Assembly: GCA_973895155.1 (NCBI GenBank)
Contig: OZ316894.1
Location: forward strand, 16,306,001 to 16,370,000
Direction of reading: 5' to 3'
Length of the DNA: 64,000 nucleotides
Source of the DNA: Marsupella aquatica
Taxonomy: Eukaryota; Marchantiophyta
In this document: piece by piece, positions 12,742 through 22,854 of the stretch
Numbering within the stretch: the first letter of the stretch is position 1
How the letters are laid out: every line of letters starts with the position of its first letter
The notes under the pieces: generated by a model
What the model was told of the DNA's origin: nothing
The model's database searches: none
What the model saw: the letters and a program-made list of their open reading frames with translations, nothing else
Position numbers and translations under genes: made by a program

Positions 12742-13590
12742 TCACTCTCTCCCACCTTTGCTAAGCATACATCTCCGCTGAATCTTGGAGGGCCAGGCCT
12801 CAAAAATATCAAAGTCCCAAGCATTCTGTCGCTTCCCTCTAGCTGCTGATTCCAGAAGCCAATCAGGGGAAAGCACCCAAAGATTGTTGTTCATGACAAA
12901 ATCACGCACTGTTGTCTTAAAGAATTTTCTGCATATTTTCATGTATGACAGACCTACAACATGAGTGGAGGTTTCTGTTAGACTCTCCTCCACTGTCCCA
13001 CCTAGCTCAACAACTATAGACTTGTACAATCTGCACTTAGTCTCCCCAATTCCTTCTTCTGCAAATACCACACTGAACCCCTTCATAATGGTATTTCTCT
13101 CCTTGCCATGCTCATTCAATATAGCATCTGCACGCATAGGATGGTGTCCTATGTTGACAACAGGTCCATATTGGACAGAAGCAAAGTTGGGTTTCTCTGC
13201 CGCTGCTTCATAGGCTTCCTTTTCAGCCAAAGCCTCTACAGTGGCCTCCTCACTCTCCCACAACTCATATTGCTCAGTACTCTGTACACACCTATGTTTA
13301 ACAGAATCGGTCAGCCAAGAGACTTCAACTACTTTTAGACCTTGGTTGGTAATGGCAGAATCAATGAAGGACCATGACCACTTGTTCATCACATCCAGCC
13401 ATGTCCCCGCAACAACATGTGTAGTCTGTGGAGTGATGTCCTTGACTTCAGTCCCATGGAACTCTGAGAATCGTTTTTGTACGATTGGCCAACTCACTTG
13501 GGTGAACCCATAGTGGCCAGGAATCAAAATGGCTTTGATTCCAGCCAACAGAGGCGGGTGGTCAACCTTTGTACGTTTCCTAGAGGCCAT
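12742..13590 (-). CDS. CACTA cargo ORF with two BRCT domains
   Basis: An uninterrupted ORF of 282 codons starting at the ATG at 13590 (the only upstream in-frame start-like codon is GTG). Residues about 18-100 form one BRCT-like domain (TPQTTHVVAGTW ... VVEVSWLTDSV). Residues about 165-262 form a second (VVELGGTVEESLTETSTHVVGL ... LWVLSPDWLLES). Both show the usual GG/TH-V and W-x-x-(D/S) landmarks. A Glu/Ala-rich linker joins them and the N-terminus is basic (SRKRTK). BRCT pairs bind phosphopeptides or DNA ends in repair and checkpoint proteins. No polymerase, ligase or other catalytic domain accompanies them, so this is a stand-alone tandem-BRCT protein or a captured gene part. Confidence 0.75.
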   Translation of the reverse strand: MASRKRTKVDHPPLLAGIKAILIPGHYGFTQVSWPIVQKRFSEFHGTEVKDITPQTTHVVAGTWLDVMNKWSWSFIDSAITNQGLKVVEVSWLTDSVKHRCVQSTEQYELWESEEATVEALAEKEAYEAAAEKPNFASVQYGPVVNIGHHPMRADAILNEHGKERNTIMKGFSVVFAEEGIGETKCRLYKSIVVELGGTVEESLTETSTHVVGLSYMKICRKFFKTTVRDFVMNNNLWVLSPDWLLESAARGKRQNAWDFDIFEAWPSKIQRRCMLSKGGRE

Positions 13591-14188
13591 GTACACACGG
13601 GCCACCTAATCACTGCAGACCGGAAGATAATGCGTTCACCTGATAATCGGAGGGCCCTTAAAATGCTGCGTTTATAACTTGGTCCAGTCCAGTCGTCTGG
13701 TGAGTCTCTGCTCCGATTCCAAACGGGAAAAATATTGGGACAAACGTACTAGACACCTGCAAGCATGCACCTCATAGTTTGAATATGTGCCTTCACAATA
13801 TTGAAGGTGACAAGTGCAATTGTTTTGTGATGCCACATACAGATGTTGTAAATGGGCAGACATTCAATGAGAATACAAAATGTTGGTACACTTTAAGGGA
13901 ATTCTCGCAAATTAAATAGCCTTGTAACTTATATGCTCATAATGAGAAGTCCTGATTTAATTTAAGCAGTGTCATGTAAGTCGTGATCAAAATGATTGCA
14001 GAGTTAAAAAAGTTCCTAGAAGGCTTAAGGGGAGTTTTTGAAGGCATGTACCCAGGAACAAGTAATGAACTTAGGGTACTTGTTGCCTAAGCATCCTCTC
14101 CTACAGAGGTCCTTCTTCTCAAAATTGGAATGTCTGCAATCTCCAAGGTATCCACATCAGGTGCACTATGCATGTACATTATTCAGGT

Positions 14189-14869
14189 TCAAAGCCAAGA
14201 AATGTGATCTCTCATGGGAGTGTGCAAAGTAGGATCTATGGCATGGCGATGACAATAGAAGATCCATCGATCAACACCATGTGTAGAGTGATCATAGATG
14301 TGTCTGTCACAAGCATAGCCTTCTGCTTGACGCTCCTTCAAACAATGAAAGTGCCACATGGTGGGACACCTAACACAGTGGACTATGTCCACCCAGAAAT
14401 CTTCATCGTGCTGACCACATGCCTTGCACTTATGAAGTGGGCAAGCTGTGGCAAGATCGGGCAAACATGAAAAACAAAAGAACCTCACACAATATCTGTC
14501 AGGGCATTTCCTAACAAGTGGTGGAGCATCAACAGAGCCCTCATAAGACCCCAACTTCCCACACTGTGCACACTTAGCCTGCTTCTCCAAACAATCAGTG
14601 CACATCCAGCCTCCCTGGTGTGCTGACGGGAGGCCCACCCCTGGACAGTTGTTTTCTGCAGCAAGGTCAGACTCCGGGTTGAGGTGGAAATGCCTCATGC
14701 AAGGGCCCTCACATATGGCTAAGCCACCACCATCGTCACAAATGGCACAACAATGAGCTGCCTTCTGGAAAATCTGACTTGCAGAGAAGTTACTACCATC
14801 TGGCCCAACTACACCTGTGTTGCTCACCTCTGTCCCCCGCTTCTTGGCTCGGATTTTAGGGCGTGCCAT
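14189..14869 (-). CDS. CACTA cargo ORF with EDM2-like PHD module
   Basis: An intact ORF of 226 codons, ATG at 14869. After a basic N-terminus (RPKIRAKKRG) comes a Cys/His-rich module. It opens with C-C-A-I-C-D-D-G-G-G and CEGPCMRHFH, continues through several C-x2-C pairs and CPLHKCKACG, and ends WIFYCHRHAIDPTLHTPMRD. This order, including the closing YC-x-x-H-x-ID-x-x-L-x-TP-x-RDH signature, matches the PHD region of plant EDM2-family chromatin proteins, which read H3K9 methylation and influence transposon silencing and intronic polyadenylation. The methyltransferase-like part of EDM2 is absent. It has its own start and stop, so it may be expressed alone. Function in the transposon is inference. 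Confidence 0.75.
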   Translation of the reverse strand: MARPKIRAKKRGTEVSNTGVVGPDGSNFSASQIFQKAAHCCAICDDGGGLAICEGPCMRHFHLNPESDLAAENNCPGVGLPSAHQGGWMCTDCLEKQAKCAQCGKLGSYEGSVDAPPLVRKCPDRYCVRFFCFSCLPDLATACPLHKCKACGQHDEDFWVDIVHCVRCPTMWHFHCLKERQAEGYACDRHIYDHSTHGVDRWIFYCHRHAIDPTLHTPMRDHISWL

Positions 14870-15538
14870 GCCTACGCATGAGACAGATAGTACAATTTAG
14901 CAGAGTGCACAGACAATACAATTTAGTGCAGTGTACAAAAAGTACAGTGTAGCATATAGACTAGAGTGGCAATTGCTACTGCAATGAAATGTTCACACAC
15001 ATGTGCAGAGTAGACATACTTTTTGGTTTGTTGAGCCCACACTAAAAACTGATCCCCTCGTACAATAGCTCCACCTACACCTCAATTTTGTGGCTATGAT
15101 TCACCAAAGGAGATCTGCAACAAGATTTAATGCATTTGAATCACATATAACAGTCGTGACATGTAAAACAGGCATTTTTTGAACAGGATTGGTATCAAGC
15201 ACTGTGATCAGGGTTGTAATTTATACATCCTAAATAGGCTATGATAGTGAATGAGACAAATAAGTTAGGCAGAAATCACTTTTTCCAGGTTATCACATGG
15301 CCCATTAATTCCAGTCTTTGAAAGGAGACTTTTAAGTGAGCTTGCTAGCCTCTTAAATTAGGATATTGTACTTAGTGCAGCCATAATAGGATAAGTTATG
15401 TACTGTTGACCCTAAACCTTGGACCCAAAATTGGTCATAATTCAAAATCTTAAGTAAATATCCTCTCTGTTCAAGTCAAAGTGTTAAGTTATAGGTCAAT
15501 GGTCTCTGGTTTGTGCATGCGGTGTGACAAGTGGTCCT

Positions 15539-15988
15539 CTAGAGCGTGTGATCCAAACATGTGTAGACACCAAAGTGACCGGTGGTGGGGTCTGGGAGGG
15601 CAGGACAAGTGACATCGCCAGGCACACTGCAGGATGGCGAGTGGTTCCAGATGATACATTGTGCTCTGTGAAAAAACCGACATCCAAGAGAACGGTCATC
15701 CAACTCTAGGCCAGAAGCCCTACAGGCAGGACAGTCATATTGGCAACTGTGCACACACCCTTGGGCCCTAATTTGTGGCGGGTCATGTACTAGAGACAGA
15801 AATACCAAGGATGTTGGGAAGGGTGGAGAAGCAGGTACAGGCCGGCTGTAGTTGTTCCTGGCAACAACTGGGTACTCAAAGTACCATGCAGACTGGGCTG
15901 GAAGGATCCCAAGTCTGACATACTCAAGGTGCAACATCTCTGCCTTGCGTGCAAGCCGCACATGTTCAGCGTTGCGGGTCCTCACCAT
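15539..15988 (-). CDS. CACTA cargo Cys-rich ORF, unrecognised
   Basis: An open frame of 149 codons. The N-terminal half is charged (EHVRLARKAEMLHLEYVRLG). The second half has a run of Cys/His (GCVHSCQYDCPAC, later C-x-F-F-H-x-x-C) that could bind zinc. I do not recognise the family. It lies on the strand of the other cargo ORFs, about 0.7 kb upstream of the PHD ORF. The first ATG overlaps a good splice-donor match (ATG|GTGAGG), so this may be an exon or intron remnant rather than a complete gene. Confidence 0.35.
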   Translation of the reverse strand: MVRTRNAEHVRLARKAEMLHLEYVRLGILPAQSAWYFEYPVVARNNYSRPVPASPPFPTSLVFLSLVHDPPQIRAQGCVHSCQYDCPACRASGLELDDRSLGCRFFHRAQCIIWNHSPSCSVPGDVTCPALPDPTTGHFGVYTCLDHTL

Positions 15989-16251
15989 AAGTGTTGCTTT
16001 TGTGGAGATGTCGTGTGTTCACGTCCTCTGATAAGCACCTTCGATCAGCAAGGTGAGCAGGAGCTGTACTTGCCTCACCAACAGCAACCAACCTTAAATT
16101 ATCAGTTCCCACTCACTGTGTCATTCCATTGGTTCCAGCTAGGGGTCACAGTGTAAACATAGCATGAAACACTCCTAATCAACTTGCTTACAAACTATAA
16201 TATCCAGAAAGAGTGAAAGTCTCACCCTCCAGTGAGCAGCAGAGAGGTAGT

Positions 16252-16575
16252 TCAGTAGATGTGTTGATGTGCAGTTAAACCTCCACTATTGCTTACTTCT
16301 GGTGTATGCTGCTCAGAAGAAGACATATTAGTAGCAGCAAATTGCAAATAATGGCCATAAGCAAACCGTGAGAGTTTGCAGAATGCTACGACAAATCCAT
16401 CACAGCAGTGCTCCACAGGAATGAAACCAAGCAAAATTTGGTGACCTCGGCCAATGACAAGGCCAATGTAGTGAACAATCCTTGACCGATCAGGATATGG
16501 ATTGGAATTACAATTAGTCAGCTCTTCTTCTTTGTTTTCTAACTCTGGGGGAAATGAGCATGACCAGGGAATTCT
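16252..16575 (-). CDS. Possible CACTA cargo exon, unrecognised
   Basis: A frame open from a good acceptor (TTTCTCAG, exon start 16575) to a stop at 16252. It contains a Glu-rich stretch then IVHYIGLVIGRGHQILLGF and a Cys/Phe-rich segment. No family recognised. It is probably an exon of the same transcript or captured gene as its neighbours. Confidence 0.3.
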   Translation of the reverse strand, partial: RIPWSCSFPPELENKEEELTNCNSNPYPDRSRIVHYIGLVIGRGHQILLGFIPVEHCCDGFVVAFCKLSRFAYGHYLQFAATNMSSSEQHTPEVSNSGGLTAHQHIY

Positions 16576-16626
16576 CTGAGAAATAGAAGAATCGCTAAGT
16601 ACAGTATTCTTAAGAGTAGTTTTGTT

Positions 16627-16737
16627 CTAATTCTGAAATCTACACATAGGACATTTATCATCTAAACTGAAGATCCATTTGACAACTCCATGATAGCCTA
16701 TTCCGCATTGTGTCCGCCCCATGCAAGCAAGGGGTAT
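16627..16737 (-). pseudogene. RING-H2-like fragment
   Basis: A short open frame reads C-M-G-R-T-Q-C-G-I-G-Y-H and then KWIFSLDDKCPMCR. This resembles the second half of a plant RING-H2 finger (C-x-H-x-YH-x-x-C-x-x-KW-L ... CP-x-C), with one expected His and one expected Cys replaced. It is too short to be a gene; it is a decayed or exon-sized piece of an E3 ligase. Confidence 0.35.
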
Positions 16738-16739
16738 TC

Positions 16740-19700
16740 ATCCGAGCTTAGTCTAACCATGAATGATTGTTCTGGAAGCAATTGCGACAATGTTTTGGTT
16801 TTTTTCTCCTATCCAACTCAATAGCTCACAAACATGGCATTGGACCCATTAACAAATTATACTTGCCATCATTCTCAACTGTATTACATGGCCCACACTG
16901 CTGACATCCCTGACTCTTAAGGGAAACTCATCTCCTGGGCCAACAACATCTCAGATTCTACAAAAATGAGAAACTGTGAAAACTTCTTGATCTCCTATCC
17001 TGTGATTGTAGCATGTATGATTTGCTGGGACTGCAGGCAGTTCTGGACCTTGCTGCGCTTTATATACAACAACAACCTGAGCTCCATGAATTTGTTTTTA
17101 ATAGACGTGCGTTTGACCACGGCTACAACTCCAAAACAATCACCAAATCAAATCATAACAAAACCCACTCGAAAGCTGAACACTAGAACATTGGGAACAC
17201 ACTCAAACAGGTTCTGCAAGGATGGCTCTATGTCGGATCGGCTAGAGAATCAGGCAGGCTTCCTATTATGGTCTGCTCAGAGCCTTCCACTCTGGATTAG
17301 ACTCTGAATCCAAATGCGAGTCTACGCTTTCCGTTGCTGGTCACAACGACGGGCAATCAGGATGATGCCATGCCGAGTAGAAGAACAAGAAAGCATTCCA
17401 TAAAAGGCACTGAGATGAACCGTATAGTAAAAGTGGTAGTACTTCCGGTAGCACGACCGACCCGCTATGTGACAGTCCGAAGAAAAGCTAAAAGGCTGAA
17501 AGGCGATAGATTTTGTGCTCAATGTGACAGGTTTTTTGAAATGATCAAGCCAAGGTGCAAAGGAAAACTGATTGAAGGTGACATGGGAAAGTTGTCAATG
17601 CAAGAGAAACTCTTGCCTTAGAGTAACCGTGTAACCAGGTAACAATGCAGGAGAAACTCTTGCCTTAGAGTGCTCGACGCTCCTTCAGCTGGATAGGGGC
17701 AGCTCCAACTACACGGTCTAGTCCAATCACCGCCTGCTTTGTTACAAGAAGGTGGACTAAGCCACAGCTGACGTCAATCACACTGTAAAAAATGGACAGA
17801 TGAGCCATGTCACGAAAGCATATATAGTCATTCCTCAATATTAAATGAGACTATGAGAGGGCATATATAAGTTCACGACTAGGAAAGAGTCTCACCTTGT
17901 AGCACGGAGATTCTCAAAGCGCACCAAGATGAGTCATTGTAGCAGGTGAATGTTGGGCGGTGTCATGTAAGGCGCAAATCAATAGCTCGCTACCTCCTGT
18001 CTCCCCGTCTGTCTCCCGTGCACTTCTGCCTCCCCGTCCGGCTTCCCGTCTGTCTCCCACGTACTTAAATTGAAGTTTTAACAAAAACTGTCAACACCAA
18101 GTGCAGCAAATGCCAACATATTCACACGGCAGAGCATAAAAGTAGTCACAGTTCATGAATCAGTTCCCTATCGAATCATGGGCACTACGCTGAGCACTGC
18201 GCAAGAGACTAGGATAGACACTGCAAACATGGGGACTTTTGTTTGGCAAGAAATCTGGACATCAAACCTTCAGCAATGGCAATAGGAAGCATTACATCAA
18301 ACGAGAGGACATCAAATGAGCAGTCCGGTTATAGGCAAACGGCGACTAACATAGCGGAGGGAAAAAATGCGCATTGACATAGCGGACATGCGCACATTGA
18401 CATAGCGGAGGGGAGAAAAACTACAAAGCCAACTAACCTTTTTAAGGCCCACAATTTCAAGGGGAGGGACAAAGAGAGCAAGCACTCCAATCTCTTCAAT
18501 CCCTTCTGCAAGTAGCCGCCAAAATCTACTTCTTGGGGTCCAGCCCACGGATGGAGATCATGCAAGGTGGTCAATCACAGTAAGTGCAATCGTTGCAATC
18601 CACAAACAAGCTGCAAATGAAGACACGCAGGAGGGAAAGTCCGCAACACCAACAACATTACCCTTTGTAAAACCCCGAGCTTATCTTCTAGTTGCCAACG
18701 CTCAAACAAAACCTGCTCGGACACTACCAAAACCCTAATTCCATAAGCTCTCACCTTTGCGACACAACTCCTGCACTATATTCAGCTGGCGTTGGCCCAC
18801 TCTAAGCTCCCAAGCTTCACTTTAGTCCGCGCCGCGACTAAAGTTTCACTGCCTCTGTGAGCTTCGCAGTCCACCTTACAGATCGAACAAAGCAATCACC
18901 TCCCTTCACATCTGCACTAATCACCTTTCGCAAAGAGTTGCAATCACCTTCCGCAATACCAGGAAGCTTGCTCCCTCTCGTTCAATGCCTTCTGCAGCAT
19001 GAGCGATCACCTCTGCCGAAGCAACTTCAATCGAACACACAGCAACGGGGCGGGCAGCGACAACATTGACAGTGAACGATGGACTCTACTCAAACAACCT
19101 CAAAGCTGTCACAAAAGAACAAGGAAACATTGAGGCAGAAAACAAAGTCCCTAGCGCCAGGCAACCAAAGTATCGGGAAACCAAAGGATCGGGACCAAAG
19201 GAAGGGATGACATGCCATTCCAACAACGGGAAGGGGGAACGGGACGCGGGAACGGGCAATTTTTTGATGGTGGGGATGGATGCCAACGATCCAATGGTCC
19301 CTAAACCCCCATCCCCTTAACATGCAACCCCCGACCCTTCACATCAAACCCCCCCTTAACCCCCTTTAGTGAAAACCCAGCCACCCCCTAGCCTTGACAT
19401 ATAAACCCCCTAATGTGCTTAGGACAACTCGACTGTGGCCACACTATGTTTGCAATGCCAGGGTCATCCATTTAGAGCGCCGCTTGCAAGCTTTGGCTCT
19501 CAAGATCCTCCCAAGGCAGCAAACAAGTTAGGGTTCACGGTCCATGTTCCTTTACCCTAAACCGTTGCGTCACTATTTCAATCGAGTGTTCTTCGGCTGG
19601 ACGTGCCCCTTTACTGACCCACACCCCCTTGAGACCGGTACAAATCTACCTTTGTGCATCTCGGCCTTTTATAGATGGATTTAGTAATGGCCAAGAATAT

Positions 19701-19879
19701 GTTGACCATCCCTCTGTAGTCCACCCTCCATGAACCTCACTTCATTAAACCCAAAATCTTTTTGGTCACAAAATAAGGCCATTTAATGAGTTATGCCCCT
19801 TGCTATCACCCTCTTTATAGAATTACCCCTCCTCAGCATAAGTGGTCATTACCCATGATGTGCTAGACTATTCATCCTT
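16740..19879. other. CACTA 5' region without recognised genes
   Basis: This should be the promoter side of the minus-strand transposon genes. It holds short direct repeats: a 23-bp word near 17597 and again near 17647, three copies of a CATAGCGGA-containing word at 18347-18412, and CCCGTCTGTCTCCC twice near 18006-18057. A GC-richer, Pro/Ser-codon-like stretch occupies 18750-19320. ORFs present on both strands look random. I see no TATA box I would stand behind. Confidence 0.45.
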
Positions 19880-20038
19880 CACAAAGTAGCAAGGTTACTT
19901 TTCATAGTCTTTTAGTGAACCATAAAACACTAATAGTCTTTTGTAGTCTTCAACAAAACCGGTGCAATGGGTATGAGTTGTTTTAAGTATGGAAAAAGGA
20001 CTTAGTGGGCTTAGTCCTATAAGGTATGGTCTAAATTG
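19880..20038. repeat. CACTA right subterminal repeat region
   Basis: The words TAGTCTTTT, TAGTCTTTTG and AGGACTTAG recur, related to the AGTCTTT / AGGACT motifs of the left end in opposite orientation. It is shorter than the left array. A role as TNPA-type binding sites is inferred from the family. Confidence 0.5.
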
Positions 20039-20056
20039 CCCCGGTTTCTACTAGTG
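20039..20056 (-). repeat. CACTA right terminal inverted repeat
   Basis: CCCCGGTTTCTACTAGTG, the exact reverse complement of 3834-3851, followed by the target duplication CCA at 20057-20059. Confidence 0.95.
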
Positions 20057-20573
20057 CCAAGACATGCTTATGGCCCAAATAGCGTAACTTGTCACAAAGC
20101 TTGTTCCAACACGCCGGGACCAAAATAGTACGGTCCCGACTCTAGACCAACTCCCAGTTCTCACCCCACTGATGGCCTAGGGGCCAAGCGCACTTGGAAA
20201 TCAGCCTCCATGCCTCCTTGGCCTTGTCTCCCCAGTGCAAGTTCCCTTGGGAGACTGAACGCGGCTTGGCTGCTCTTTTGGCATGATTTGGCAAGCGCAC
20301 GCAAACCCTAAGAACCCATGGCACCCCTAGACCCGGTTGAGCTCAAGCAAATGTAGTCCTCCTTGAGAGATTTCCAATGCACCCAATAAGTCCTCCAATG
20401 GACTTCTCATTGGGAAGTTATTGTCGTTTCCATTTGGCAATTTCTCTAGCCGCGAACGCCGTGGCTCACGACTTTGGCTCGCCCTTAGCCCCTAAGGATA
20501 CACCTCTCCCCTCATATATGTTTCTAGAGACCTGCCACCCCCAGACCTACTTTGGTCCCCAAATTTTGGCCCC
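20057..20573 (+). repeat. Dispersed repeat, right part of copy split by CACTA
   Basis: This continues the repeat copy that starts at 3590-3833. It matches the minus strand of 1334-1870, including the HPQTYFGPQI-encoding stretch near 20533. Homology stops near 20573. Confidence 0.75.
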
Positions 20574-22498
20574 TCACTTGGACCCCAACCCGCATGTCTC
20601 GGTGCACCACCAACTGGCTATGCCCATAACTTTCTAGTTAGGCATCCGCAAGCGGAGTACCTTACCATCATGATCGGGCCAACCCAGTGCTCATGCCTAG
20701 GTCTTGAGAACCCATCATCGCCCAGGAGCCCCGATCGAGCAACCCTGGGTCGGGCCGTAACTCATGCCCCAAGCGTCCGTTGCACACGGAGTAAACTCCA
20801 TTTGCCTTGAGCCCAAGAGGAGCTCTCACTCAAGCCCTTAGAACTCAAAGTCCTTTGGGGGCCTGAACGGTCGACCTTGAGTCCGGTCCTTTCCCAGGAC
20901 CCCACTAGACTTCAGCTAGTTTAAGTCCTTAGTGTGTGTCACCAGCTTAGCGCCTTGCCTTCGTAAGTGCCACGCCCCATTGCCCACAAGTCTCCCCAAG
21001 CTAAGCCCTCCTTGGATGGCCGTTCCGGGCTTGGACCATAGGGGAGCTTGGTGTCGGAGTGAGCAACGCTTGGAGCTAAGTGTTAAGGTAGTCGAGTTCC
21101 ACGACTCGAAGACACCAAGCAGTCACCAAAATTTATGATGTGTGCAAAATTATTGTCTAGTGTTCTTGGGAAACAATTGGGATTCATTTTGTATGCAAAT
21201 TTATGGCAGGCAATGATTGTATTCGGACTAAACTGCATCCATGTTCACTTTAACTTTTTAAGCCTTGCCCTGAAGGGTATAATTCCATTGATAACTCAAA
21301 GTGTATATGGAATAAAAGTGTTGTGCTCAAAATAAGTTTTCAAGGCCATTAATCTGGCAGGGAATTCCTACTTTTACCCTAAAAATTTTGGATTGCTGCA
21401 AAGCCATTCATTAACATCCCGATTAACATTGTGTTTCCTAGATATTATTTACTACTCAACATCAATATACGTGGACAATTCAGGACGGGAATGCCTGCAT
21501 CTGTTCACTTGCCTAGTTTTACATTATTGTACAAAATCAATCTTCGTATTCCCCTGGACTAATCACATATTGAACATGTTTAGCTCAACTTTTTTGAAAC
21601 GATACTTCACTCACTCTGCTGTGGATGATGGGAAGGAAAGGAAGGAAGGGGAGTGCAAGTTGTAAAGAGAGATGCGCAATTATGACTTGGCAATCCCTAT
21701 CATTCTGTGATTGGTCGTAATTACTCTATATTAGAGATTGTTGTCTGCTAACAGAGGTTCTGATCAATCTTTCTGAATTTGAATTCGTGTAATCCATCAT
21801 GTTTCTTGAATGGAGAGTCTTTCAGAATGTTTTAATGCAACTTGTATCCTAGGTAAGAGAAACGCTATCCATAGAAATCCATGAAATTTGACAACAACGC
21901 AGGGAGAAAGCACTTCCAGGAAAACATGCATTCACAGTGTTTGACATTCTTTGGAGGGGAACATCAGAGCAATCACATTTTTACAGCCCGAACTGCCCGA
22001 TACTTTAAACCGGGCAGGTTTACCGGCCTGGTATCCAGTGTCGGGTGGAGAAAAGGTCCGGGGGAACTACTGGACCGACGGCCCAGCCCGCATCATCCCT
22101 GAAAATATCCCCAATACAGGCCCGCAAATGGAGTGACCAGTGGGGATGCTCTAATAACATTAGTTTGTGAGACCAAGTCAGTCAAAGCTAGCTTAGGAAA
22201 CAAAAGTGTGAGTAAAGGAAAGGGGGGTTGGCATTATTTTGAGGTCCTTTTCCAGACTCCTGGAAGAGATAGCCCCTCGTGTATGAAATTAATTTAAAGA
22301 TTATTTTCATTTAAGGATAGAAATAGCACAATGTAATTAAAGGTGGGGAAATTGAAAAATAACATAGAGCTAAAGGTGGGTCAGACAAACATTAATAACA
22401 TTAAAAATAATTTCAGAATCCAATAATACAAATTTTTTGTGTTTGCCATCAATGTAATAATGAACCAAAATGGCCCATAGATTATAGTTGAGACCCTC
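20574..22498. other. Intergenic or repeat DNA, no gene recognised
   Basis: 20.6-21.1 kb is GC-richer, CCC/AAG-rich and has no clear reading frame, like old LTR sequence. 21.1-21.9 kb is AT-rich. Near 22142-22152 the word GGATGCTCTAA looks like the end of a Tourist/Harbinger element, with a GC-rich stretch (21.98-22.14 kb) inside it, but I could not find a matching left end. Confidence 0.4.
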
Positions 22499-22501
22499 TA
22501 A

Positions 22502-22514
22502 GAGCATCTCCATC
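22502..22514 (+). repeat. Harbinger left terminal inverted repeat
   Basis: GAGCATCTCCATC, preceded by TAA at 22499-22501. Matches 26604-26616 in inverted orientation. Confidence 0.9.
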
Positions 22515-22854
22515 GGGACCCGCAAACAGCCCCGCAACCCCCATTTGTTGCAAATAGCGGCTGTTTATCCCAACGAACCCTCCCACCGCCACCCCGCAAC
22601 CCCTATTCAGGTTGCGGGCTTTGCTAGAAATGCTCACCCCAACCACTACATTTGGTAGCGTTGGCGGTCGGGGGCCGAGATCTCCATTTTGACCGCGATC
22701 CAAATTGACGACTCTACGGGTTGCATGCGTCGCCATCCGACACTGGGTGGGAGAGAGTTCCCGCTTGACCATTTTTGTGCGGTGGACTGGCAGGTGTTGT
22801 GCAAAACCATTGTTGCACCATCTTGGTGCCCATCTCCATCATCAGCACAGAATC

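Larger units (their letters stand above)
3834..20056 (-). mobile_element. CACTA (En/Spm) DNA transposon with accessory ORFs
   Basis: A 16,223-bp element. It starts CACTAGTAGAAACCGGGG at 3834 and ends with the exact reverse complement at 20056. It is flanked by the 3-bp direct duplication CCA (3831-3833 and 20057-20059), as expected for the family. Coding content is TNP2-type transposase (8010-11704), a TNPD/TNPA-like gene (4662-7832) and cargo ORFs (12032-16737), all on the minus strand, so the functional 5' end is the right end near 20 kb. The preserved empty-site paralogue at 1334-2110 confirms the insertion. The transposase frame looks intact; the second gene appears to have one frame break near 6890, so autonomy is uncertain. 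Typical plant CACTAs are about 5-15 kb; the cargo explains the large size. Confidence 0.96.
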
